Origin: Nocardia xishanensis NBRC 101358
Lineage (GTDB): Bacteria > Actinomycetota > Actinomycetes > Mycobacteriales > Mycobacteriaceae
Assembly: GCF_001613365.1 (NCBI RefSeq)
Contig: NZ_BDCF01000005.1
Coordinates: 62,001 to 126,000 of the forward strand
Direction: 5' to 3'
DNA length: 64,000 bases
The notes under the pieces are model-generated. The model was not told the origin of the DNA, did no database searches, and saw only the letters and a program-made list of their open reading frames with translations. Numbering within the stretch: position 1 is the stretch's first letter; each line of letters starts with the position of its first letter. Made by a program: the position numbers and the translations under genes. Positions 1 through 10,922 of the stretch are shown one piece after another.

Positions 1-112
1 TGGTCTGCGCATGCGCAGGGCCGCCCGCCCATGGGGAAAGGGAACCGGCCTCGACCGGGCCGCCCGAATCTCTCAGGCACCACGACAGAGGGGGAGGGCT
101 GGAACCCCGTCG
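1..112 (+). promoter_or_regulatory. Glycine riboswitch, 3' aptamer (5' end cut by window edge)
   Basis: The stretch at 67-99 reads as the conserved 3' half of a glycine aptamer: a CTCTCAGGCACC block followed by GACAGAGGGGGAG. It sits 56 bases before the GTG start of gcvP, the classic target. Glycine riboswitches often carry two aptamers; only the last is visible, and a first one would lie outside the window. On glycine binding such elements in actinomycetes usually allow expression of the glycine cleavage genes. The boundaries are approximate because the pairing strand is incomplete. Confidence 0.75.
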
Positions 113-167
113 ACACCGCGTCCCTCCATCGACACGGCTCGACCCGCCCGACCTTGGAGCTGCTGCC

Positions 168-2990
<2,823 letters not shown>

Positions 2991-2999
2991 CGCACAGTG

Positions 3000-3043
3000 A
3001 GGCCGCTGCGCTCGAAGAATCCTCTTCGGCGCGGCGGCCTTTC
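3000..3043 (+). terminator. Hairpin terminator after gcvP
   Basis: An 11-12 bp stem (3000-3011 pairing with 3029-3040, one mismatch) is followed by TTT. It lies ten bases after the gcvP stop and just before the convergent TetR gene, so it may work in both directions. Confidence 0.55.
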
Positions 3044-3060
3044 GCGTATCCGGAGCTAGT

Positions 3061-3666
3061 TCACAGCGCCTTTGCGCGGGCTGCGGCGAGTGCCGCGTCG
3101 GCGGCATGGCGGGCGTCGTCGGCCGTCACCGGTTCGCGAGAGATGAACAGCCGGTAGAAGATCGGCGCGACCGCGAAGCGGACGACCTGCTCCGCGTCGA
3201 CCCCGGGGTCGAGTTCGCCGCGGAGCACGGCCCGTCGCACTATCTCGGCCGACTGCCGGTGGCGAGCTCGATAGAAGTCGTGCAGCGCGGTCGCCGCGGC
3301 GGGATTCTGCATGGCGGCGGCGATGAACGCCGTGGCGACCGGACCCGCCTCCGGATCTGCGAATCCGGTGCGGACGAGTTCGGTGAGCGCGCGCAGATCG
3401 CCGGCGAGCGTGCCGGTGTCGGGAATGGGCCACGGCTCGGCGGCGGCCAGGTCGAGCGCGTCGGCGATCAGTCCCTCCGGGCTGCCCCAGCGGCGATAGA
3501 CCGTGGTCTTGTGCACTCCCGAACGCTGGGCGACGGCGTCGACTCCGAGGCCCTGATAGCCGTGCTCGGCGAGTTCGGCGAGGGTGGCCGCGCGCACCGC
3601 GTCACGGACCCGTGCGCTGCGGCCGCCGGGACGTTTCCGAGTCTCCAAAGACAACTCCTGTTGCAT
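3061..3666 (-). CDS. TetR family repressor of the adjacent resistance genes
   Basis: 201 residues. The N-terminal helix-turn-helix (about residues 20-65) has the TetR pattern with GVDAVAQRSGVHKTTVYRRW. The C-terminal part is a ligand-binding domain of the type found in many drug-responsive repressors. The ATG at 3666 is divergent from the ABC-F gene 47 bases away. The short gap holds a perfect 6-1-6 palindrome, so autorepression and repression of the resistance pair, relieved by the drug, is the likely arrangement. The ligand is inferred from the neighbours only. Confidence 0.85.
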   Translation of the reverse strand: MQQELSLETRKRPGGRSARVRDAVRAATLAELAEHGYQGLGVDAVAQRSGVHKTTVYRRWGSPEGLIADALDLAAAEPWPIPDTGTLAGDLRALTELVRTGFADPEAGPVATAFIAAAMQNPAAATALHDFYRARHRQSAEIVRRAVLRGELDPGVDAEQVVRFAVAPIFYRLFISREPVTADDARHAADAALAAARAKAL

Positions 3667-3683
3667 TAGTGCGAATCATTTGT

Positions 3684-3696
3684 TAGCTTAAAGCTA
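3684..3696. promoter_or_regulatory. Candidate TetR operator (TAGCTT-A-AAGCTA)
   Basis: A perfect 13-bp palindrome with 6-bp arms and one central base. It is centred between the divergent TetR start (3666) and the ABC-F start (3714) in a locally AT-rich stretch. Position and symmetry fit a TetR dimer site overlapping both promoters. Confidence 0.6.
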
Positions 3697-3713
3697 CACA
3701 AGTTGCGATTGGA

Positions 3714-5195
3714 GTGCATCTGACCACCCAACTGACCCTTCGGGGTGTCGCGAAGTCCTACGGCGAGCGTCGCGTTCTCGACGGCGTCACGTTCTCGATC
3801 CGGCCCGGCGAGCGGGTCGGGATAGTCGGTGAAAACGGCTCGGGCAAGTCGACATTGCTGCGCCTGATGACCGGAGCCGAACGGGTCGACGAAGGCGTCG
3901 TGACGGTCGCCGCGGCAGGCGGCGTCGGCTATCTGGCGCAGACGTTGGCGGGCGAGACCGTCGCCGACGCCATCGATCTGGCGCTCGCCGAGCTGCGCGA
4001 CCTGGAGCGGCGCATGGGCGAAGCCGCCGCCGCGCAGGACATGGACGCCTACGGCGACCTGCTCATCGCCTTCGAGGCCAGAGACGGCTACGACGCCGAC
4101 GCCAGGGTCGAGAAGGCCATGCACGGCCTCGGCCTCGCCGGTATCGGCCGCGACCGCGCCGTGGCGAGCCTCTCCGGCGGAGAACAGGCGCGGCTCGGGC
4201 TGGCCTGCCTGCTGGCGGCGTCTCCGGAGATCCTGTTGCTCGACGAGCCGACGAACCATCTCGACGAAGCCGCCCTGACCTGGCTGGAAGACCGTCTTCG
4301 CGCCCACCGCGGCACCGTCGTGGTGGTCTCGCACGACCGGGTCTTCCTCGACCGGGTGGTGACCGCGATCATCGAGGTCGAGCACGGCGGCGTCACCCGG
4401 TTCGGCGGCGGCTACACCGGTTTCCTCGCCGCGAAGGCCGCGGCGCGACAGCGCTGGGAGCAGGAATACGCGCAGTGGCGCGACGAGATCAGGCGGCTCG
4501 AGGAGTTCTCCGCGACCACCGCGCACCGGGTCGCGGCGGGCCGGGTCATGAAGGACAACAACAAGATGGCCTACGACCGCAACGCGGGACGGGTGCAGAG
4601 TTCGATCTCCTCGCGAGTGCGCCAGACCGCGGAACGGTTGCGTAGATTGACCGGCGATCCGGTGCCGCCGCCACCGAAGCCGCTGCGCTTCCGCGGCAGA
4701 TTCGGTGCGGCACAGGCGAAGTCGTTCGCGATCGGCGAGCTCACCCTCGGCCCGCGCGACCGGCTGCTCATCGACGGACCCAACGGCTCCGGCAAGTCGA
4801 CGCTGCTGGACCGGATCTACGACAGCGCCGAGGGCCGCGTCGGCTACCTGCGCCAGGAGGTCGCGTTCGATCCGGCGCACACGGTCGCGCAGGCCTACGG
4901 CCGCGACCGGAAGGCGCTGGTGTCGACAGGTCTTTTCCATTCGAGCGCGCTGGACGTGCCCGTCGGTGCGCTGTCGGAAGGACAGCGGCGCAGGCTCGCG
5001 CTGGCCAGGGTCCTGGCGGGCGAGCACGATCTGCTGTTGCTCGACGAGCCGACCAATCACCTGTCACTGGCGTTGGTGGAAGAACTGGAGCAGGCGCTCG
5101 GCGAGTATCAGGGCGCGGTGGTCGTGGTCAGTCACGATCGGGCGCTGCGCCGCCGGTTCCGGGGAGAACAGAAGGGAGTGCACGAATTTGCCTGA
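3714..5195 (+). CDS. ABC-F ATPase, probable ribosome-protection antibiotic resistance protein
   Basis: 493 residues with two ABC ATPase domains and no membrane segment, which defines the soluble ABC-F class. Domain 1 has Walker A GENGSGKST, signature LSGGEQARLG and Walker B LLLDEPTNHLD. Domain 2 has GPNGSGKST, LSEGQRRRLAL and [12 protein letters not shown]. Some members of the class bind the ribosomal E site and dislodge macrolides, lincosamides or streptogramins. The resistance role is inferred from the overlapping streptogramin lyase and the divergent TetR gene. The GTG start at 3714 has GGAG directly abutting it, so translation may be leaderless. A housekeeping EttA-like factor is less likely because of the context. 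Confidence 0.85.
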   Translation: MHLTTQLTLRGVAKSYGERRVLDGVTFSIRPGERVGIVGENGSGKSTLLRLMTGAERVDEGVVTVAAAGGVGYLAQTLAGETVADAIDLALAELRDLERRMGEAAAAQDMDAYGDLLIAFEARDGYDADARVEKAMHGLGLAGIGRDRAVASLSGGEQARLGLACLLAASPEILLLDEPTNHLDEAALTWLEDRLRAHRGTVVVVSHDRVFLDRVVTAIIEVEHGGVTRFGGGYTGFLAAKAAARQRWEQEYAQWRDEIRRLEEFSATTAHRVAAGRVMKDNNKMAYDRNAGRVQSSISSRVRQTAERLRRLTGDPVPPPPKPLRFRGRFGAAQAKSFAIGELTLGPRDRLLIDGPNGSGKSTLLDRIYDSAEGRVGYLRQEVAFDPAHTVAQAYGRDRKALVSTGLFHSSALDVPVGALSEGQRRRLALARVLAGEHDLLLLDEPTNHLSLALVEELEQALGEYQGAVVVVSHDRALRRRFRGEQKGVHEFA

Positions 5196-6045
5196 GATCC
5201 GCACGACGATCGAGGCGCCGGGTGCGCCGTACGGCGTGACCGTCGACGAGGCGGGCGCGTTGTGGTTCACGATGGCCGCGCAGGGCGCGATCGGCCGATG
5301 GACGGGCGAGCAGGTCGAGACCATCGCTCTCGACCCGGCCGACGGACAGCCGACCGTGGTCGTCGCCGGTCCCGACGACGCGGTGTGGTTCACCGAGTTC
5401 CGCGGCAACCGCATCGGCCGGATCGGCGCGGACGGCGCGCTGTCGTTCGTCTCCGCCGACGCGCCGTATGGGCTGTGCACCGGACCGGACGGCGCGCTGT
5501 GGTTCACCGAACTTCGGTCCGGCGGCCTCGGTCGGTTGTCCGTCGACGGGACGATCGCCCGGTACCCGGTCGACGGCATGCCCTCGATGATCACCGCCGG
5601 GCCCGACGGTGCGCTCTGGTTCACCCTGAATCAGGCGAACGCGATCGGCCGCGTCACCGCCGACGGTGCGATCACCACGTATGAGCTGCCGACCGAGCAG
5701 GCGAACCCCGTCGGTGTCACCGCGGGCCCCGACGGTGCGCTGTGGTTCGTCGAGATCGGCGCGGGGCAGGTCGGCCGCATCACCGTCGACGGCGCGATCG
5801 AGGAGTTCCCGCTGCCGGATCGCGCGGCGCGTCCGCACGCGATCATCGCGGGCCCCGACGGAGCGCTGTGGTTCACGCAATGGGGGAGCTCGCGACTCGG
5901 GCGGATCACCACCGCAGGGCAGATCAGCGAACTCGACCTGCCCGGGGCGGAACCGCACGGTCTTGCGCTCGGCCCCGACGGCGCGATCTGGATCGCTATG
6001 GAGTCGGGCGCGCTCGTCTGTGTCGAACTGGACGGGCGGGAGTAG
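5188..6045 (+). CDS. vgb: Virginiamycin B (streptogramin B) lyase
   Basis: 285 residues forming a seven-bladed beta-propeller, visible as repeats of the GPDGALWFTE type about every 42 residues. The Staphylococcus enzyme linearises type B streptogramins by eliminating the ester bond, with residues Tyr18, His228, Glu268, His270 and Glu284. The matching residues here are Y15 (GAPYGVTV), H217 (RPHAI), E255 and H257 (AEPHG) and E272 (AMES), so the active site looks complete. The TTG start at 5188 overlaps the ABC-F stop by 8 bases and follows a GGGAG, implying translational coupling. Non-enzymatic propeller relatives exist, but the conserved residue set argues for a real lyase. Confidence 0.88.
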   Translation: MPEIRTTIEAPGAPYGVTVDEAGALWFTMAAQGAIGRWTGEQVETIALDPADGQPTVVVAGPDDAVWFTEFRGNRIGRIGADGALSFVSADAPYGLCTGPDGALWFTELRSGGLGRLSVDGTIARYPVDGMPSMITAGPDGALWFTLNQANAIGRVTADGAITTYELPTEQANPVGVTAGPDGALWFVEIGAGQVGRITVDGAIEEFPLPDRAARPHAIIAGPDGALWFTQWGSSRLGRITTAGQISELDLPGAEPHGLALGPDGAIWIAMESGALVCVELDGRE

Positions 6046-6069
6046 TCAGCCGGCCTCCCGACTCAGCCC

Positions 6070-7743
6070 CTACGGGGTGGTCAGGGCTTGGACCACCGCG
6101 CTGCCGAAGCTGAGATCGTTCGACGTGGCCAGTCGCACGTAGCTGCCGCCGGTGCGCTGGGCGGCGGTCTGCAGCGTCTCGGTGCCGCTGCCGCCGATCA
6201 CGATGACGTCGACGCGCACCGGGCGGTCCGGATCGGCGGCCGCCGCCATGTCGGCGAGCAGCTGCGCGCCGGTGAGCGCGGAGTCGTCGTCGGGGCCGTC
6301 GGTGATCAGCAGCACCGAGTTGGTCCGGCCGTCGGCGTAGCCCGCCACCGCGCTGCGGTAGGCAGCGAGCAGGGCGGGGTAGGCCTGATCGGTCTTGTTC
6401 TCGGTGGCGCGCACGCTGGTCAGCGCGGCGTCGATCGTCGCGCGCTGGCTGTCGGCGAGCGCGCCCGTGCGAGCCTGCACCCGGTACGGGTTGACGCCGT
6501 CGAGACTCTTGCCGAAGGTCCAGACGCCGAGGCCGAAGTCCGGCGGCATGACGTTCATGGTGGAGCGCAGCGCGCCGAGCGCGTTGGCCAGCCGGGTGGT
6601 CGTGCCCTCGGCCGTCGACATGGACGAGGACACGTCGAGCAACACCGTGGACTGGACGCCGAGCACCGGGTGCACGAGGGTGGCCCGCACCTTCTCCAGC
6701 GCGGTGCGGGACGCGCCGGGACCGGTCGGCGGCGGCACCGCGGTGAAGCCCGCGGTGGTGAAGAACGGCGACTGTTCGGGGTTGCGCAGGTAGTCCACGA
6801 AGAGCCCGGCGATCAGGTTCTGCGTCTGATCCACCCACGGCCCGGACATGAGCGCGGCGGGGTGATCGGCCACCGGCGCGTTGCCGACCGGACGGAAGAC
6901 GGCCACGCCGGGGCGCCCGGTTATTTGCTGCTCAGTAGCGACTACCGCGTGGATGGCGGAGCCCGCGCCATGGGCCGGATCGGCGATCGTGGCGAGGGCG
7001 GTGGCGGTGTCCGCGGTCTCCGGAGCTCCGGACGCCAAGCCGGAGATCGCCGCGACCACTTGGCCGGACTGTGCGCCGGCGTCGGACAGCGGTTCCTCAC
7101 CGGCTATGGCCGACCCGACCGCGACCGCGGCGGCCACCCTTGCATCGCCGGGAGGCAGCGCCAAGCGCAGTCCGCCCCAGCCGGGCAGGCCGATCTCGCC
7201 GAGCGAACCCTGTTGCAGGCGAGCCAGATCGCCCCACGCGACCCGCGCGCTCTCCAGCGCGGCGCGCACTTGCTCGGGCACACCGAGCGCGATCGGGCTG
7301 CCCGCGATCGGACTCGGTTCGCCCGCAATGAGTCCCGGCACCCGCATGGACTCCACGGCGCGGGAGGAATCCGGAATCCACAGAGCCGGTTGCGGTCCGA
7401 GCGCCGGGTTCCACGCGCCCGCGCGGAAGCCGTCGGCGATCTCGGCCGAGGGGCGTGCGGTCACCGTGACGCGCGCGCAGTGATCGCGCACCTGCGGCTC
7501 GGTCGCGTTGTACTTGTCGGCGATGGCGCGCACCGGCGCCTCGAGATCGGGATCGACGGTGACGAACAGGGTCGCGGGTCCCTCGACGCAGTCGGCGGCC
7601 GCCGCGCTGTCCCGGTCTGCGGCCCGGTCACGGAACTGGAACCAGGCGAAAACCGAGGCTAAGAGTAACAGCAGAGCGACCACCGCGATAACCGGACCTT
7701 TGCTGATACCTCGAGATCTGGTCCCGCTGCGATGAGTGCCCAC
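6070..7743 (-). CDS. Membrane-anchored substrate-binding-like and VWA-domain protein
   Basis: 557 residues. A short basic N-terminus is followed by one hydrophobic segment (about 18-37), suggesting a signal anchor with the rest outside the membrane. Residues of about 50-320 resemble a periplasmic binding-protein fold. The C-terminal 200 residues form a von Willebrand A domain with a metal-binding MIDAS motif DVSSSMS. Such proteins are common and poorly characterised in actinomycetes. The GTG start at 7743 lies 111 bases after the whiB gene on the same strand; it converges on vgb, 24 bases away. No enzymatic role can be claimed. Confidence 0.75.
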   Translation of the reverse strand: MGTHRSGTRSRGISKGPVIAVVALLLLLASVFAWFQFRDRAADRDSAAAADCVEGPATLFVTVDPDLEAPVRAIADKYNATEPQVRDHCARVTVTARPSAEIADGFRAGAWNPALGPQPALWIPDSSRAVESMRVPGLIAGEPSPIAGSPIALGVPEQVRAALESARVAWGDLARLQQGSLGEIGLPGWGGLRLALPPGDARVAAAVAVGSAIAGEEPLSDAGAQSGQVVAAISGLASGAPETADTATALATIADPAHGAGSAIHAVVATEQQITGRPGVAVFRPVGNAPVADHPAALMSGPWVDQTQNLIAGLFVDYLRNPEQSPFFTTAGFTAVPPPTGPGASRTALEKVRATLVHPVLGVQSTVLLDVSSSMSTAEGTTTRLANALGALRSTMNVMPPDFGLGVWTFGKSLDGVNPYRVQARTGALADSQRATIDAALTSVRATENKTDQAYPALLAAYRSAVAGYADGRTNSVLLITDGPDDDSALTGAQLLADMAAAADPDRPVRVDVIVIGGSGTETLQTAAQRTGGSYVRLATSNDLSFGSAVVQALTTP

Positions 7744-7854
7744 GGCGCATCAGTGTATGGTCACCGCCGGTCAGCCCGCCCGGCGAGTCCAACTGTTTCG
7801 GCGGGCGACGCACGCGAGCCGCCGACACTGTCGTCCGTCGGCGGCTCACGGCGG

Positions 7855-8127
7855 TCATTCGCGGACCATCCGGCCGCGGTCGAACTCGTGCCCGCCCCAC
7901 ACGCCGGACTGGCCGGTGTCGGCCGCGAAATCGGCGCAGGCCGCGCGGATGGGGCAGCTCGCGCAGATGGTCCGCGCGTAGTCGAAGTCCTCGGACGGGT
8001 ACGGGAACCAGGCTTCGTGATTCGGGTCGCCACGGCACGCTGCCCGATGCCACCCTCGGGCATCCGAGAGCGGCAGCAGTTCGGCGAGCGTCGACTCGGT
8101 TCCGGTCGGTGCGGTTCGGACGGTCAT
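7855..8127 (-). CDS. WhiB family iron-sulfur transcription factor
   Basis: 90 residues with the four cysteines of the family: one in AACRG and three in the ICASCPIRAAC block, which bind a 4Fe-4S cluster. The GVWGG turn follows, then a short basic tail. WhiB proteins are redox- or NO-sensitive partners of the main sigma factor and exist only in actinobacteria and their phages. The ATG at 8127 has a GAGGAG upstream. The gene starts 24 bases after the HNH endonuclease gene and is likely cotranscribed with it. Which WhiB subclass this is cannot be settled by eye. Confidence 0.92.
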   Translation of the reverse strand: MTVRTAPTGTESTLAELLPLSDARGWHRAACRGDPNHEAWFPYPSEDFDYARTICASCPIRAACADFAADTGQSGVWGGHEFDRGRMVRE

Positions 8128-8151
8128 GGATCTTTACTCCTCTCTCGATTC

Positions 8152-8709
8152 TCAGGCGCTCGCCAGCTGCTTCCAGATCTGGCGTTGCCGTTTGGCCAGG
8201 TGATCGGGCGCCTTCGGTTCCCACAGCAGCCGCATGCCCGCCTCCTCCGGCGTGCGGTCGGCCTTGCGCGTGTTGCACGGAGCGCAGGCCGCGACCAGGT
8301 TGCTCCAGGTGTTGGGTCCGCCGCGGCTGCGCGGCCGGATGTGGTCGACGGTGCGAGCCCACCCGGCGCAGTAGCCGCACCGGTGCGCGTCCCGGCGCAG
8401 CACGCCGGCCAGGGTGGCGCGACTCTGATCGTCGACCCGGCCGGTGTGCTCGATGTACACGTAGCGCAGCAACCGGATGGTCTCCGGCAGCGCGATCTCC
8501 ACCTGCCGCGACCGGATCGGGAAGTACGGCTCTCTGTCGGCGACGGACTCGGCCGCGCCGCTGATCAGCAGGACGACGGCGCGTTCGGCGGCGACCTCGT
8601 CGAGCGCCTCGTAGGAGGCGTTCAGAACGAGGACGCCGGTGTGTATCCAATTGTCGGCGGTCACCGCCGCCGGATCGGCGGCACGACGGAACATCATGGG
8701 GCTCACCAT
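8152..8709 (-). CDS. HNH endonuclease
   Basis: 185 residues. The C-terminal half carries the HNH nuclease fold with two zinc-type cysteine pairs (CGYC and CAPC), the TVDHIRPRSRGG core holding the catalytic His, and the downstream NLVAACAPCNTRK block. The N-terminal part (LVLNASYEAL) matches the standalone chromosomal HNH proteins common in actinomycetes. Their cellular substrate is unknown. The start at 8709 is uncertain because no clear ribosome binding site precedes it. Confidence 0.85.
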   Translation of the reverse strand: MVSPMMFRRAADPAAVTADNWIHTGVLVLNASYEALDEVAAERAVVLLISGAAESVADREPYFPIRSRQVEIALPETIRLLRYVYIEHTGRVDDQSRATLAGVLRRDAHRCGYCAGWARTVDHIRPRSRGGPNTWSNLVAACAPCNTRKADRTPEEAGMRLLWEPKAPDHLAKRQRQIWKQLASA

Positions 8710-8777
8710 GTTTCGTGGAGAAAGTGGAAGATTCGGCGGAGCGCGACGTGACGCTCGCGATCAGGGCGCCGGTTGGA

Positions 8778-8900
8778 TCAGCGTCCGGCCGGGAGGTGGC
8801 CTGCCGCGCCGCCGTCGCCGCGCGACGGCCGTTCGTTCTCGACGATCGAGAACCGCTGTACGGCTTTGCTATTCGCCGAATACGCGATCATCCGATGCAC
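8778..8900 (-). CDS. Possible 40-residue protein with a near-perfect ribosome binding site
   Basis: A GTG start at 8900 is preceded by AGGAGGT with a 5-base gap, one of the strongest Shine-Dalgarno sequences in the window. The frame gives 40 residues beginning MHRMIAYSANSKAVQRFS, then a Gly/Ala/Arg-rich tail, with no cysteine pair and no membrane segment. The stop lies 68 bases before the HNH gene on the same strand, so it could lead that operon. I do not recognise the product. The remaining gap, 8901-9024, shows nothing else I can support. Confidence 0.4.
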   Translation of the reverse strand: MHRMIAYSANSKAVQRFSIVENERPSRGDGGAAGHLPAGR

Positions 8901-9024
8901 GGGCCACCTCCTCCTTCCAGGTACTCGTCGGATCGCCCCGGCGATCGGGGCGATCATCGTGGAATCACATGGTGGCACAGGGAACCCGGGTTTGTCGGGT
9001 CATTTTTTCGCGAGGGGGGAGCCT

Positions 9025-9573
9025 TCAGACCGCCTGCAACGCCGCCGCGCCGAAGGAGACGTCGAACCGGTCGCACCAGATCGAGACGCTGGTCATGGCG
9101 GCGAGATCGACATCGGCCGGTATGGCGTAGTTCTGGCTGCCCTTGTTGCCTTTGAGCCGGCCGAGATCGGTGTGGCGACCGTCGTCGAAGACGCCCCAGC
9201 CCGCCCTGTCTTCCAGCACAGGTGCGTCGGTGAGCCAGACGTGCAGGTCGGGCCCGTCGGAGGTGTCCAGATCCGCCAGGCGCAAGACCCGGCTGCCGTC
9301 GGCCAACTGGAGGACGCTGACGGTGCCCGACGTGCCGTGCTCATGAGAGATGAATGTGCCCGTCGCGAGGGTGCGCGGCGGCTGCGACGCCGGGTCGATC
9401 TGCGGCGATCCGCCGGGTGGCGCGACCACGGTGGGGACCGCTTCGTCGACCGTGGTGTTCGTGAAGAGCCGCCATGGCTCGAACAGGGCTAGCGCCACAC
9501 CGAGCCCGACTACGACCAAGGCCGTGAGTACCCAGGTGAGCGGGGAGCGGGCGATCGTGCGCATAGACGCCAT
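9025..9573 (-). CDS. DM13 domain protein, membrane-anchored
   Basis: 182 residues. One membrane segment at about residues 12-32 acts as an uncleaved anchor, then a Pro-rich linker, then a DM13 domain (about 70-180). The domain shows LRLADLDTSDGPDLHVWL and the IWCDRFDVSFGAA block, whose cysteine is the family's conserved redox position. DM13 domains have been proposed to take part in electron transfer or hydroxylation outside the membrane; no substrate is known. It stands alone on the minus strand, downstream of the acyl-CoA dehydrogenase terminator. Confidence 0.8.
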   Translation of the reverse strand: MASMRTIARSPLTWVLTALVVVGLGVALALFEPWRLFTNTTVDEAVPTVVAPPGGSPQIDPASQPPRTLATGTFISHEHGTSGTVSVLQLADGSRVLRLADLDTSDGPDLHVWLTDAPVLEDRAGWGVFDDGRHTDLGRLKGNKGSQNYAIPADVDLAAMTSVSIWCDRFDVSFGAAALQAV

Positions 9574-9639
9574 GGCTGTCCTTCCGGTCGCGCGGGCGCG
9601 GAATGACGCCCTGCTTCCCTATCGCGGAGCGCAGGCGAA

Positions 9640-9677
9640 ACGCACCCCTGCTCAATCATCACCGAACAGGGGCGCGT
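9640..9677 (-). terminator. Hairpin downstream of the acyl-CoA dehydrogenase gene
   Basis: An 11-bp stem with one mismatch (9640-9650 against 9667-9677) and a 16-base loop, located 13 bases after the stop of the minus-strand gene ending at 9690. No strong T run follows, as is usual in high-GC actinomycetes. Confidence 0.5.
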
Positions 9678-9689
9678 CGTTCACCGGTT

Positions 9690-10829
9690 TCATCCGAGCG
9701 GGGTGTGTCCGAGCAGGACGTGTCCGCTGAACAGGGTCTGCTTGGCCCGCGGGAGCGGATGGAACAGGCAGCCGTGCACATCGCGGTAGCGCATCTCCAG
9801 CTCGCTGCTGCGCGAGTAGCCGACGCCGCCGACCGTCTCGATGGCCAGGCGCACCGTCTCGATCACCGCGTCCGCCGCGACGGTCTTGCGGCTGAGCGTG
9901 CGCGCCGCGTAGGCGTCGGTGTTGGCGAACCCGAGGTTCTCCGAGCCCGCGAACATGGCGTCGACCATATCTGCCGCGGTGGTGTGCGCGTTGGACAGTT
10001 CGCCCGCCAGCTGCACGATGTGCGAATCGCCGCGACCGGCCACCAGGTCGAGCGCGGTGCGCACCGCGCCGTCGGCGATGCCGAGGTACGCGGCGAGGAC
10101 CAGCGGCATCGCCGCGCCGATCACCACGTTCAGTAAGGGCGGCCAGACGTCGGCAGGCCTGATCAGGGAGATGGCGGCGTCGGGGACGAACACGTTCTCC
10201 AGCACCACCGTGTGCGAGCCCGTCGCGCGCAAACCCAGAGTGTCCCAGGTCTTTTCGATGCTCACGCCGGGCGCGTTCAGCGGGATCGCGCAGTGCAGCA
10301 CCTGCGGGCCTTCCGGTCCGTCCTCGTAGCGCACGCTGGTGACGAGCACGGTGCCGACCTCGCAGCCGCTGGCGGGCGCCTTGCGGGCCTGCACCAGGTA
10401 GCCGCCGTCGACGCGCTCGGCGCGGCCGTTGGAGCCCACCCAGTCCGAGGCGCCGGTGCTGACAAGCAGCGCGCCGTCGACGACCTTCCGAAACAGCGGG
10501 GTGGCGTCGGCGCCGTGCTTGTGCCGCCATACCTGGGTGGCGACCAGGTGCGCGTGCATGGCGAACGCCACCGCCGTCGACGGGTCGTGGCGGCCGAGCT
10601 CGCGCAAGATCTCGCCCATGTCGTGGTGGGTGGCGCCTCCGCCGCCGTATTCGGTGGGGACGAGGGCGGCCGAGAGGCCCGCGGTGCGCAGGAGGTCGAA
10701 GGCGGCCGCGGAGATCTCGCCGGTGCGGTCGCGGTCGGCGACCTCGGCGCGGAGGGTCTCGCCGATCGAGCGGGCGCGCTCGATCCAGTCGGTGGTGGTG
10801 ATGACGTCGGGGGTAGCGGTCGTGGTCAT
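9690..10829 (-). CDS. Acyl-CoA dehydrogenase family flavoprotein
   Basis: 379 residues with the three-part fold: helical N-terminus with LVPTEYGGGGATHHDMGEI, middle beta domain with the WDTLGLRATGSH motif that places the flavin and substrate, and C-terminal helices with the IETVGGVGYSRSSELEMRYRD block. The typical catalytic Glu of short-chain dehydrogenases is not obvious. Flavin monooxygenase-like members of the superfamily (DszC or SfnB type) are therefore an alternative. It is divergent from an HxlR regulator, with an operator in the 93-base gap, so that regulator probably controls it. Confidence 0.8.
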   Translation of the reverse strand: MTTTATPDVITTTDWIERARSIGETLRAEVADRDRTGEISAAAFDLLRTAGLSAALVPTEYGGGGATHHDMGEILRELGRHDPSTAVAFAMHAHLVATQVWRHKHGADATPLFRKVVDGALLVSTGASDWVGSNGRAERVDGGYLVQARKAPASGCEVGTVLVTSVRYEDGPEGPQVLHCAIPLNAPGVSIEKTWDTLGLRATGSHTVVLENVFVPDAAISLIRPADVWPPLLNVVIGAAMPLVLAAYLGIADGAVRTALDLVAGRGDSHIVQLAGELSNAHTTAADMVDAMFAGSENLGFANTDAYAARTLSRKTVAADAVIETVRLAIETVGGVGYSRSSELEMRYRDVHGCLFHPLPRAKQTLFSGHVLLGHTPLG

Positions 10830-10873
10830 GTTTCGAAGCTACGAAGCCACGCGATAACCGAATAGTGCAGAAA

Positions 10874-10892
10874 GTGGACCGACCCGGTCCAC
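10874..10892. promoter_or_regulatory. Candidate HxlR operator (GTGGACCG-ACC-CGGTCCAC)
   Basis: A perfect 8-3-8 inverted repeat in the gap between the divergent acyl-CoA dehydrogenase (start 10829) and HxlR regulator (start 10923). Its size and position suit a winged-helix dimer controlling both promoters. Confidence 0.65.
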
Positions 10893-10922
10893 GAAAAGGA
10901 CCGATGAATCGCGAGGTGCGGC

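Noticed and set aside
4705..5187. N-terminal extension of the virginiamycin lyase frame
   Set aside because: It lies inside the ABC-F gene in another frame and is Arg/Ser/Trp-rich; TTG 5188 with its ribosome binding site gives the family length.
6070..7743. VWA protein as a magnesium chelatase or a surface adhesin
   Set aside because: No AAA partner gene is adjacent and the N-terminal half looks like a binding-protein fold, so neither label is justified.
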